A stretch of 64,000 nucleotides of DNA from Cladobotryum mycophilum. Lineage: Eukaryota; Ascomycota; Sordariomycetes; Hypocreales; Hypocreaceae. Positions 1 to 10,196 of the stretch are shown piece by piece. Position numbers and translations under genes: made by a program. Position 1 is the stretch's first letter; each line of letters opens with the position of its first letter. The notes under the pieces were generated by a model that searched no databases, was not told where the DNA came from, and saw only the letters and a program-made list of their open reading frames with translations. The stretch spans positions 1,178,001-1,242,000 of the forward strand of contig CM071590.1 of the NCBI GenBank assembly GCA_036429605.1. The letters run 5' to 3'.

Positions 1-379
1 CTTTCTTTTCTTTCTTCTCATTTCCCCAGGCACATGAAAAAAAAAGGGGACTTTCAAACCATTGTCCGGTCCTAGGCCGCAGCGAACCATGTACCACGAA
101 CAGCTTATGTATGTATGTACGTACAAGCCGAAAAAGCGGGACGGTGGCCCGAAAGCTCTGGAACCCTGCCACGGCCTCCGACTTCGGCAGCGCGGGGCGG
201 CGGACCTTGTGTGTTGAGGAGGGGCAGCAAGGTAGGTTTGGTTGTGGCATCACTGATAAAGCTTCCCGCTTACCTACCATAAAGCATCTACGTTCCTCTT
301 TATCTTTTAATTGAATCATCAATTGATATCTATTTTTCTACTCTTAATTAACGTTTCTTTCTTTCTTTCTTTTGCAAAC
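1..379. other. Upstream region of leu2
   Basis: No gene is visible. The last 50 bases before the leu2 ATG are a pyrimidine-rich tract with repeated TTTC units (about 352-373), which is common just upstream of starts in filamentous fungi. I found no exact Leu3-type CCGG(N4)CCGG site and no TGACTC (Cpc1/Gcn4-type) site here; the nearest thing to a Leu3 half-site is CCGG at about 67-70. Confidence 0.4.
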
Positions 380-1791
380 ATGGCGGAACACAACATTGTC
401 GTCTTTGGTGGTGATCATGCTGGCCCAGAGGTGAGTTTGGTGAAGAAGAGCTCCTTGATCAGAGAAGCTTCCAGAGAGAGAGAGAGATCTTTTCTTGGTG
501 CTAATTCTCTCTGTCACAGGTCATTTCAGAGGCAATCAAGGTCCTCAAGACGATAGAGCAAAACAGTCCCAGCGCGGGCAAGTTTAATCTCAATGACCAG
601 CTGCTAGGAGGTGTAAGTTTTGCCCCTCCCCAAAAGTCCTCTTCTGTGATGGATGGATGGAGTCGAAACTAATCTTTCTACTCTGCAAATTAGTGCTCCA
701 TCGACGCCCACGGCGAACCCCTCACAGACGTTGCCCTCGAAGCCGCCAAGACTGCCGACGCCGTCCTCCTCGGCGCCATTGGCGGTCCCGAATGGGGCAC
801 CGGCGCCGTCCGCCCCGAGCAGGGTCTCCTCAGGCTCCGCAAGGAGATGGGCACCTACGGCAACCTGCGCCCCTGCTTCTTCGCCTCCGACGCCCTCGTC
901 GAATACTCCCCCTCAGGGCCGAGGTCTGCCGCGGCACGGACTTTGTCATTGTGCGCGAGCTGACGGGCGGCATCTACTTTGGCGACCGCAAGGAGGACGA
1001 CGGGTCGGGCGTCGCGTGGGATATGGAGCCGTACTCGAGGCCCGAGGTCGAGCGCGTGGCTCGCCTGGCTGGCTTCTTGGCCAGGGGCCGGGGGAGAAGA
1101 GGGTGTGGTCGTTGGACAAGGCCAATGTGCTGGCGACGAGCCGGCTGTGGCGCAAGGTCATGACTGAGACCTTTGAGAAAGAGTTTCCTGACCTCAAGGT
1201 CGAGCACCAGCTCATCGACAGCGCGGCCATGATCATGGTCAAGAACCCCAGGGGCCTGAACGGCGTTGTCGTCACGAGCAACTTGTTTGGCGACATCATC
1301 AGTGATGAGGCCAGCGTTATCCCTGGTAGCATCGGTCTCTTGCCCAGTGCCAGTCTGAGCGGCATTCCTGATGGCAAGGGCAAGTGTAACGGCATCTACG
1401 AGCCTATTCACGGTAAGATATACTCGCCTTTTTTCTTCTTCTTTCTTTCTTTCTTTCTCTCTCTTTCTCTTTTTTCCTTTTCTCTCTTTCTTCTTCTTCT
1501 TCTTCTTCTTCTTCATTGGTTTTATGCAAACATACTAATAATCCATTTCCTTTAGGTTCTGCCCCCGACATCTCCGGCAAGGGCATCGTCAACCCCATCG
1601 GCACCATCCTCTCCGTCGCCATGATGCTCCGCTACTCCCTCAACCTCCCCAAAGAAGCCAAGGCCGTCGAGGACGCCGTCAAGGCCGCCATTGACGGTGG
1701 CCTGAGGACCAAGGACATGGGCGGCAGCTCCGGCACAAAAGAGGCCGGTGATGAGATTAGCAAGCACCTGGCTCAGCTTCTCAAGGCATGA
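380..1791 (+). CDS. leu2: 3-isopropylmalate dehydrogenase, with two apparent -1 frameshifts
   Basis: Oxidises and decarboxylates 3-isopropylmalate to 2-ketoisocaproate in leucine synthesis. Exons are 380-430, 520-612, 694-1412 and 1556-1791, all with GT-AG borders; the last intron is filled with a TTC/TTTC tract. Family motifs are clear: FGGDHAGPE at the N-terminus, GAIGGPEWGTGAVRPEQGLL, VWSLDKANVLATSRLWR, the metal-binding SNLFGDIISDEAS and the NAD-side GSAPDISGKGIVNP. Exon 3 is not in one frame: it changes frame near 908-912 (CCCCC, after LVEYSP) and near 1091-1095 (GGGGG, before EKRVWSLDK). One extra base at each run restores a 366-residue protein, the normal length for the family. The rest is well conserved, so sequencing error is more likely than decay, but a real null allele (leucine auxotrophy) is possible. 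Confidence 0.93.
1430..1513. repeat. TTC/TTTC pyrimidine tract inside leu2 intron 3
   Basis: Low-complexity pyrimidine run of TTC and TTTC units occupying most of the 143-bp third intron; a branch-site-like ACTAATA follows at about 1532-1538 and the acceptor TTTAG ends at 1555. Confidence 0.8.
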
Positions 1792-2562
1792 AAAAAAAAT
1801 AAGGGATGAATATGATGAGAGTTTTTGGGTAAAAGGAAAAGAGGGGGGGGAAGAAGGGGGATATAATCTTTAAATCTTGTAGTGTGAAGAAAGAAAGAAA
1901 AAGAACAAATTGTCATTATGAAAACTGGAAATGGCGAAAATGAATTTTGAGCATTTGGATAGTTGATGGGAAATATTTGGTATATCAATGTTATGAACTT
2001 TCAAAGATAACTTTTGAGCGCCTGAAACGTGAAGCAGACGTGACGAGGTGTACTCTACTTGGTAGTATGCTTGGGATGCGGCTGAATGGCATCAACACAA
2101 ACAGCCTTGGAGCATCATGCTGAAGTAACATGAAGTTGATGGCGTTCGTACTTAATATCAATTATAAATATACTCCTCGCTCAAGAATGTCTATAAATCA
2201 ATGTCCCATACTCTACCCCAAAAAAACAGCTGCGAGATAAGGTACCTTGGTGTTTACTTACTTACCTACACAGTAAATGGGGGAAGACACACTTCGACGC
2301 TGAGTCGCCGACCTTCTCAGGGGTTCATGGATTTTCAGATTTGTTCAACCCCCTTTTTTCGAAAAGGATAAGGCAGCGTTCCTACATCTATTGGTGTTTC
2401 TTGGAAAAGAAACGTAGATCCTCAGCTTGTGTGTTGGTCTTTTACCCCCGAGTTTTGCGACCATGTAGTATCGAGGGAAAAATCACTTTACAAAAGACCA
2501 AGGGGAATAGGGGTTCAGTCACTCCTCATCACCCATATCACATCAATACAGAAAGACAAGGG

Positions 2563-2598
<36 letters not shown>

Positions 2599-2943
2599 CC
2601 TTACTAGATATTCTTCATGGCTTTCATTGGAACTGAAAAGAATTTTTGTTGCTTTGTGCGTACGAGAAACCATTTGTAGTATACCTAAGTAAGACTCGTG
2701 CAGCAACTGAGCCACCTGAACTAAGACCATTTGCCGCCTCAAGTGGACGACACAACCGTAAAACTAAAATGGTCAAACTTCTTTTTTTGTTCTTCTTCGT
2801 TCGACTATCAAACACAAGGCTTGCCTCTTTTCCTCCTCACACTATTCTATGTGGGAGCCGAAAAATGCCCAATATCCCTCATCACTCAGATAAAAAAAGG
2901 AAAAAAAGGGTCTTTTGTTTTCAGTTAAGTGGGAGTTGCGAGC
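1792..2943. other. Convergent intergenic region, leu2 / Stm1-like
   Basis: Lies between the 3' ends of two convergent genes. It holds purine-rich and AT-rich sequence, an 8-base G run near 1843, and a GA dinucleotide repeat at 2566-2594. The open frames here are low-complexity and have no coding signature. Confidence 0.5.
2566..2594. repeat. GA dinucleotide microsatellite
   Basis: About 14 uninterrupted AG/GA units in the intergenic space downstream of leu2. Confidence 0.9.
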
Positions 2944-4526
2944 TTAGTTGCCGCCAAGGCTAGGGAAAGCCGACTGGTCGTTGGTGTTGATGGGAGCACC
3001 GGGGCCTCCGCCTCGGCCACCACGGGAAGGACCACCACGAGGACGGTCACCACCACGCTCACCACCGCGACCGCCACGAGGGCCACCACGACCGCCGCCA
3101 CGGCCACCGCCTCGGGTTCGCTCAGGCTCAACGTAGCGAGGATCGAAGTCAATAGTTTGCTTGGTCTTGCGCTCACGCTCGCGCTGCTTCTTGCCATAAG
3201 TGGCAGAAACGTAATCGTCCTCAACCTTCTCGAGGGGCTTGGCGCTGGCCCACTTCTTGTCGAGCTTGCTGCCCTCGTTGGCGGCACGGACGTTGAGTTC
3301 AGACTCGAGGTTGAGCTTCTTCTCAGCGAGCTGGGCGAGGTAGTCGGCGTAAGAGACGCTCTTGTCCTCAGGCTCGGCAGGCTCCTCGGGGGCGGCCTCC
3401 TCAGCCTGGGCATCCTTCTGCTCAGTCTCAGCAATGGCCTCACCGGCCTGCTCATCCTTCAGCTCGGCGTTGCCCTCAGTAGCACCCCATGACTGGGCAG
3501 CTTGCTTCTCGGAGCCACTATAAAAATCAAGTCAACATACGGTATTCAAATCAACAGTATGAAGGCGAGTACATACGTGACACCGGATTTATTAGGGTGT
3601 CTGTCATTGTGCTCACGGGAGAAGCGAGCACCACGGCCTGTCGTGGGTTAGCGGAGTCCAAAAACAAATAGAGTCTCTATCCCGTGAAACAACACGAGAA
3701 GACTCATTGGCGATTTTGCTCACCTCCACGACCACGGGCACCTGAGCCACCACGAGGACCATCTCTAGGGGCCTCATCAGTAGATCGGCCCTGGTTACGT
3801 TCCCGACCAGCACCGCGGTCACGGAAGGCTACACAACGGGCATTAGCATAACGAGCTTGCAGTGAGGCAAAAAAGCATATTGCTCGGATCTACGTACCAC
3901 CCTCGTTTCCACTGGGGCCACCACGACGGTTGCCACCAGTCCTTACAGGGGCAGGAGCGGCTTGAGGCTCGACAACATTGCGCTTAGTGGTGCGGGGGTT
4001 AGCCTTGTCCACGGTCTTAACGGGGACAACAGGCTTCTCCTCGCCATCGCTGTCGTTGCCTGCAAAGACGGAACACAGTCAGTCCTGGGTCAATAGGGGG
4101 GAGCAGCGATCGAATGCTCGGCCGAGGGCGGCCTCAATCGACGCCGTGCGGGGAGGTGGGAGAGACGGTACCGAGAAGGGCGTACAGATTCTATATGATT
4201 GCGACGGTCAGTATCATGATGGAGGATAGAGGAGAAAGAGACAAGAGGAGAGATGATCAGAGATGATCAGAGGAGAAGGGGATTGTATCCCCCAGAAGAT
4301 GTTGAGGCGCCAGCGCAGTCGTATATATATGGATGGATGGATGAGAAAGCATCCACAGATATATACGCACAACATGACGGAGGCGGGGTGACGAATTGAG
4401 AGGAGCAAAAATTATTAAAAATAAAATAAAAACTTGACGACGACGACAACACCAAATCAAGGGATTGCGTGTGCACAACCACATAACCATGAAAATATCA
4501 CCACATACCTTGGAGGCGACCGACAT
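2944..4526 (-). CDS. Stm1-like / HABP4-PAI-RBP1 family ribosome-associated RNA-binding protein
   Basis: Family members bind RNA and clamp inactive 80S ribosomes; yeast Stm1 preserves ribosomes in starvation. Six exons on the minus strand: 4509-4526, 4172-4190, 3898-4059, 3724-3828, 3577-3637 and 2944-3517, giving 312 residues. The start MSVASK followed by NLYALLGNDSDGEE is the typical fungal Stm1 N-terminus. An HABP4-type central region follows (FSREHNDRHPNKSG), then an acidic/Ala-rich linker and the SYADYLAQLAEKK segment, and a C-terminal RGG/GGR-rich tail of about 50 residues ending FPSLGGN. The second coding exon is only 19 nt (AG before it, GTACCG after it) and is needed to keep both frame and motif. 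The tail is strongly biased to Gly/Arg and produces misleading Pro/Arg-rich open frames in the other frames. Confidence 0.9.
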
Positions 4527-6255
4527 CTTGGTCGCTTTTGGCTGATCGCCTACCGTCAGGGCGTAACTTGAATGGCGGCGCTGGTAGTCTTGCTACTTGA
4601 GGTGGGAGAGAAGAAGAGGTGTTAAGATCGCATGACCTTTATGGCGCGGCGAGGACCAGAAGGCGGGTGTGGAGAGAGAGGTCAGCGGGAGTAGAGCCCG
4701 GAAAACTGGTAGTGCGTGTGCTTGATTGCGGGCAAGGCAGAGTCAGAGTCAGGGTCAGAGGGAGAGGGAGAGGGAGAGAAGAGAGAGGGCGAAGAGAAAG
4801 AGAGAGAGAGAAAATGCACGATCCAATCCGTTTTCCGTTTGGGTCAAGGGCCTATTACAGTACAAGAGAGCGTGTGAGCTGGTTGAGTGAGTGCGTAGGT
4901 GAGTAGTAGCCCCAAAGAGCCGCTGTGTGTTGTGTGCTGGGTGCTAGGTTGCTAGGCCCTGCTGCTTGCTGAATTGGGGCAATGGTGAGAGCCAACCTTG
5001 ATTGATTTACTGCTAGTAAAACTAAAATAATAATAATAATAATAATAAAAAAGGCGTGCTGGAGGTGGGTGAGGTCACACACACGCACACACATTCTTTG
5101 TGCTCGCTTAATTCCCGTAAATATTTTGTGGTGACACTCGTTAGGGCTCTAGTACGTTGACGAGTTAGTGCACAAAGTACCAGACGTTGTCGCCAGAACA
5201 AGGCACACACTAACAAGGCTGCGTGTGCCTATCAACTTAAGCAACAAACATTGTCATTGAGTTATGCAGGTACTTGATATGTGTGATGCATCATGATCAT
5301 GTCGAAATTTCTGCATTGAGTTGAGAGATGATCAATTATTAATTTCTATAGATTTACTTTTTGTGATAAGTTGAAGCGGCTCTTGCTGACCGTGGACCTT
5401 GAAGTTGCTGTTCCTCGTTGTCTATAGAGGCGCTTTGTATCAAGGCCAAGGTGAGGAGGTATGACCACCAAGAAAAGTACAAACTCAGCTACGATAGAGT
5501 CTAGGGCTACCCGCACCACCATCTTCACAATTTGTTTGGGCGAGACAAATTGGCAAGACAGAGAGAGTAGCAACGTCATTGAGAAAACTCAATTCTTGTT
5601 GCATTGTACCTGCTCTCTCTCTCACCGTATTGCCTGCCGTACCTACCTGGTATTTTATTGTGTAAGCAATCAATATTAATTAATTAATAATTGCTCAATT
5701 TGTATGTTTGTTTGTTTGTTTGTTTGCTTATTTATTCGAGTCTCTATTTATTTCTCTCATTGCCTCGGTTCGGTACGACTGATTTGTGCCCAATTGCAAC
5801 TGCATGTGTATGCGTGCGTGCGTGCGTATATGTATGTGTGTGCTTCTGCATGCAAATATTCCGTGTTCCCCTTCATGCGTCATCAACTACGGGGAACCCA
5901 ACCAAGGTCCGTTTGCGGCGGCGGGGAGCTGCTTGTAGCTTGCGAGTGACATCACTGCATGGGAGCAACCGTTGGAGCTTGCCCAAGCTGTAGCAATTTT
6001 TTAGGGAGTATCAATAATTCCTCCAGCATGGGAGCTCATATAGGCAGGGCAAGGTACCTGGTAAGCAGATCATAATAAACAACGGAATGCTTGGTTGTAA
6101 TATGCATTTATCAAGCTGCATACGCATCAATTACAGCCCCAACCAGCCGCTGGATTAATCTCCCCAAAGAAAAGAGAGAGTTTAGATAGATTGTAGTAAT
6201 CAATTTCCCTGGTGTCTGATGTCTGATAGGTTATGTCCGCATGAAGCCCCCTCCC
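4527..6255. other. Gene-free intergenic region
   Basis: Contains the 5' flank of the Stm1-like gene and the 3' flank of the LIM-like gene. Visible features are a purine-rich AGAG tract (about 4750-4813), TAA repeats at about 5027-5048, a GTTT repeat at about 5704-5726 and a GTGCG/TATG tract at about 5805-5845. No convincing coding sequence was seen. Confidence 0.45.
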
Positions 6256-7290
6256 TCATTTTGATTTCATCATTGGCGGAGACTTTGAAGGAATCACCCG
6301 CGATGTGTCTTTCCTCCGTTCAGAAGCCACGTGCGATGGCGAGTTGCAGAGCCTTGGTATTCTCGAAGCAAATTTCTTTGGCTTTGACTTTAATAGCTCA
6401 TGATGATCGTTCGAGGTTGTTGTAGGAAGTGGTTCCGAGTACCGATAGGATCGTCTGGATTCCGATGGGCGCTTGAGCGATTCCTCCCTCACAACAGAGA
6501 ATCCATGTGGCTTCAAACTTGGCGAGCTGGCACTGTTTCTCGGGCCATGTAAGCCCCCTGTGGTCGGAGAGCTGGGAGTATTTGGGCTGTTGCTAGAGGA
6601 ATCTGGAACGACGTCATTTCGAGTCGGCCTCCGTTCCCTAGCCGTTGGATTTGCGGGTCGCTCAATAAAGTCGGGGATGGGTTTCAACGGATGAGGTTGG
6701 AACGACGGGTTGCTAATGGGATCGTACAAGTCCACCCATATGATGGGCATAGGCGAAGTCGAGCACGGGAGCATGTCGTCGAAAGATTCGTTGGGCTCAA
6801 TGGCATTTTGAACCTCCCAGCGTTTCCTCGCCAGTCCCCCATCCACCCTTTCCATCCTTCTCAGTCCCCTTTGCTCAACGCCCTTCTCATCCAACCCGTC
6901 AACTTCGGTCTCGGCCACACATACGGCACAAAGAGGAGGTCCCGTCACCTCTCTCGCTCGCCCAAACTCGCTGTTTCGGGCTCCGTCCTCAAACAAGGCC
7001 TTCACAGACGTGCCCTTGCAAATCGCCCGGCTTCCATAAAACAAACATCCGTAGCAGGCTCTGTGCCAAAAGCACCATCCAAGGCTGACACATTCCTCCC
7101 CTCGAACAACATACTCTCCACATACCTAGCAAATAGAGAGGTCTAAAACAGCAGTCGAGCATCGGGCACATGCGAGCCGATGGGCACGGCCAAGCACGCA
7201 AGGCGGTCCAACGCAGAGGACGTGGCAAAAGGTACAGGTGAAGAGGTTTGCACCGCGCAGTGGCTTAACGTTGGGATATACGGCTTCCAT
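6256..7290 (-). CDS. LIM-like zinc-finger protein with in-frame TAG at codon 55
   Basis: One minus-strand frame of 345 codons interrupted only by TAG at 7126-7128. The N-terminal half is rich in CxxC pairs: C19/C22, H38, C41/C44, then C54 and C57 on either side of the TAG, then a Cys/His/Trp block (EECVSLGWCFWHRACYGC) and CAVC. This is LIM-like spacing. The rest is Ser/Pro/Arg-rich and disordered. The tandem Cys motifs continue in the same frame across the stop, which argues that codon 55 was, or is decoded as, an amino acid. A branch site (ACTAAT) and TTGTCAG acceptor lie just upstream of the ATG at 7290, so there may be an upstream, perhaps non-coding, exon. Alternatives are an intron using this TAG as its acceptor, which would delete most of the first finger, or a pseudogene. 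The exact biological role is unknown; LIM domains usually mediate protein-protein contacts. Confidence 0.6.
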
Positions 7291-7956
7291 GGACACTGAC
7301 AATAATGCGGTATTAGTGTAATGAGTGATGAATCTCCAGACTTGCAACCAAGTTGGATGTATATAAAATGCATATAAGGATTTCCGAGTGAATGTGTTAG
7401 TAGGTAAGAGAGGTGAGGTTTGTAAAGTTCTGGCCGTCGAGTTGTTTTGACCTGTACAGCAACTCGTGATCTTGACATGATCGGCAGGCGCAATTCAACA
7501 ACAAATCTCTAGCAGCAGTCACTGGTCACCAAGGACACGCAACGAGCACTAACAGGCAAAGTAAGGGTCATCATGATTTATTCTTGACATGTCATATTGT
7601 GTCTCTTCACAATTTAAAACGCCATTTTCCATCTCCCCCGAACGCCAAAAAGAAAAGAGAAACAATCTTCGTGAAAAGCAACAGACATCAAGCAGAGCAT
7701 ATCCTATACAAGGTTCTCCAGCTATAGCAAACAGTCTTATCAAAACACCAGCTGAATTGAAGAATCGAACCTTTCCATTATTCATTCCAAAGATTTGCTT
7801 CATCACAGCAAAGGTAGCGGTCCAAATGTGGTCAACACAGCGGACACTGCTGTTTTAGTAGCCATTAGACGCGCCGCAGCGCTGAGTAATAGCAACGGGT
7901 TTTCGTATCGTACAATGAGGTACACATGATATAAGGGGAGGATGCCCTCATTCCTA
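7291..7956. other. Intergenic region upstream of the LIM-like gene
   Basis: Probably 5' leader and promoter of the LIM-like gene, with a plausible leader-intron 3' end directly before 7290, plus the 3' flank of the next minus-strand gene. No separate gene is supported. Confidence 0.4.
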
Positions 7957-10196
7957 TCAGTTCCGTTCTGCCCGGTGCTTCGGGCGAGCAAGCATGTTAA
8001 GACGACTCATATCAAATACAGCTCGCTTCTTGGCTGGTGTTGCTGAGGCAGTTGCACTAGGTGTACGACCAGGTGTGCGACCCAGAGGACGAGCTGGGGT
8101 ACGGCCTGGAGTATGACCGAGTGGCCGATCGAGTCGCATCTTCTTGGCAGGAGTTGAACCAAGTGGCTTAGGTGTTGCTGGTGTTTCTTTCTCAGCAACA
8201 TGATCTTGCTTCCTCTTCTTGGCGGCTCTCTCATCTCCCTCTTTGACCATATCCGAATCAACGGAACTAGCACGATGTCGTTTCTTATTGGACATGCCAT
8301 GCGGGGCTCCAGTGAGCACCTTGGGAGGTGATGGTGCCGCATTTTCCTTGTTCGGATGAGATGTTGAGGATAGAGGATTGGGGAAGCTACCGGGCATATC
8401 AGATGAAGGCTTGATGGAGCTGCGTACATGACGTATGCTCGACTGTCCGGGAGATGCACCGAAACCTGTAGGTGATGTACTTCCAAAATCGATGGTATGG
8501 TCACTGCGGAATGTAAAAGTGCCGGGCACTGACGGCTCGGGTTCCTTGGCAGTCTTCGATTCTGGCTCGATGAGATGCTTGAAGCTAGAGAGATCGGGGT
8601 AGGCTACATCGCCAGACTTGGCTTTCACCGAGACGCTGTCAAGTCCTGCAGGCTTCTTATCCTCAAGGTTGAAGAGGGACTTTGCCTTTCCAATAAAACC
8701 AAATTTCTGAGGGGAAGGGGAATCCTGATCCATCGCGACACGCACAGCTTCTGGTGTAAAGGTGACATGTTTGGCCAACTTTCTACGTGGGGTGGTGAGA
8801 GGCACAGGTGGCAGCACTTTGTTAGTGCGCAGTGGTGCTGGTGTCTGCGACTGAAAGGCGACTGGGTGCGGGATCCCACTATGTGAGTTATCCGAGTCCG
8901 TTTTCTGACCACGAAGGATTGACTTGACCTTCGAGAAGCGACCAGGGCTAATGATACGCCTCTTCCCGTCTAACGTCTTCGGTTCTGATGCGATGGGCTC
9001 TGTAGTCTTTGCAATCTCCGGCTTTTCTGGCTTCGATTCGCCTACGTTGCTTGGCTTTGGCGATGGTGCAACAAGGGAAACGGTGGACTTTGTAGGACTC
9101 ATCAACCGAGAGATGCTTGATCCTGCTAGAGATCGTGGTTTCTTGGCACTGAATGTTGGTTGGGGAATTGAGCTGCCATCGCGTGACACAGGGCGGCCGG
9201 ACGACGCGTCATCTTCTGCCTTTTGCTTGAGTCTCTTTGTGGGGAATGAAACGGCCTCTTTTGCTAGAGTGCGATCCTTGCTTGGAGTAGCAGCGTCTGT
9301 CTTTTTCGCAGACGGCGGACGATTATCAAGATTCGCGATGGACGGCTTACGCTTCAAGTTGAGCTTAGGACGACTGTTCTGGATATCTTCAGAACTTGTC
9401 GTCACTAGGGACTGCTTGGAATTAGATTTGTGTGGTGTTGGAGTGGTGTCAAGATTCGCCTTCGAGGGCGTCCGCTTCAAGTTGGACCTAACAGGGGTGA
9501 ATCGTCCTTTTTGTGCTCTCCATGCTGAAGCATGGCCTTCGATAGAATCCATTTTCTTGAACTCAGCCATGTGAGCAGCACTAAAGCGTCCAGTTTTGCT
9601 CTTGGGCTTGGCAAAAGTACGTCCGCCGAAGCTCGAGTTGGACGACTCGTCCGTCTCCCTCTGGGCAATTAGGTCAGCCTTGATTTTCAAGGCATCCTCT
9701 CGAAATTCTTCCATCATTCGCTGAGCATCGCCACTCAAGCTCGCGCTGGGAGCCGAGCGGTCAACTCGAAAACTGAACGCGGATGATGGCACACCGCCCA
9801 TCTTGGTTGGGGTCGATTCGAGCCCCGAGCCATGCATGCTGTCTCTTCTCTTGTTGGTCTTGATGTCGGTAAAACCTAGCCTCAACGCTGAAGACGGTGC
9901 TAGAATGGTGGATTGAAACTTGCTGGGATGCATTTCAGTGCGAGGAGGCCGGAGGGCTGATGAGGCAGGGGTCGCTGGAGTGGGCAGAGGCGACGCAGCG
10001 ACATCGCGACGTTTGGGGGCTTCGCGAACGGGAGATTCATTTTGTTCGGTGACGGAATCTAGCTCTGGTGCGGCGGGCTTGCTCTGTATCGATTAGTTAG
10101 AGACTGCTGAGGACGTGTTGAGTGCTGGGAAAACCTCTTCACCTTAGAGACTGTGCCGGCCAACCGAGCAGATCGGCGGCGTGTCACCGGCGACAT
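7957..10196 (-). CDS. Large disordered, probably nuclear protein with PP1-docking-like motif
   Basis: Two exons, 10143-10196 and 7957-10083, encode 726 residues. The start MSPVTRRRSARLAG is followed by an AAG|GTGAAG donor, and the intron ends CTAACTAATCGATACAG. The whole protein is low in hydrophobics and rich in Ser/Pro/Lys/Thr. Basic clusters (KRTPSKANL, LKRKPSIANL, KKRHRASS, AKKRKQD) look like nuclear localisation signals, with many S/TP sites expected for CDK or MAPK targets. Around residue 455 it has KHVTF, which fits the RVxF class of PP1-docking motifs. Near the C-terminus are TPGRTP-type repeats (about residues 675-705). I do not recognise the family. A mitotic or chromatin-scaffold role is only inference from composition. 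Confidence 0.85.

Noticed and set aside
653..1555. 300-residue single frame over leu2
   Set aside because: Only its second half is the dehydrogenase; the first half is an out-of-frame reading and the end runs through the pyrimidine-rich intron.
2925..3492. Open frames on both strands (176 and 187 residues) over the Stm1-like gene
   Set aside because: Low-complexity shadows of the RGG-rich last exon.
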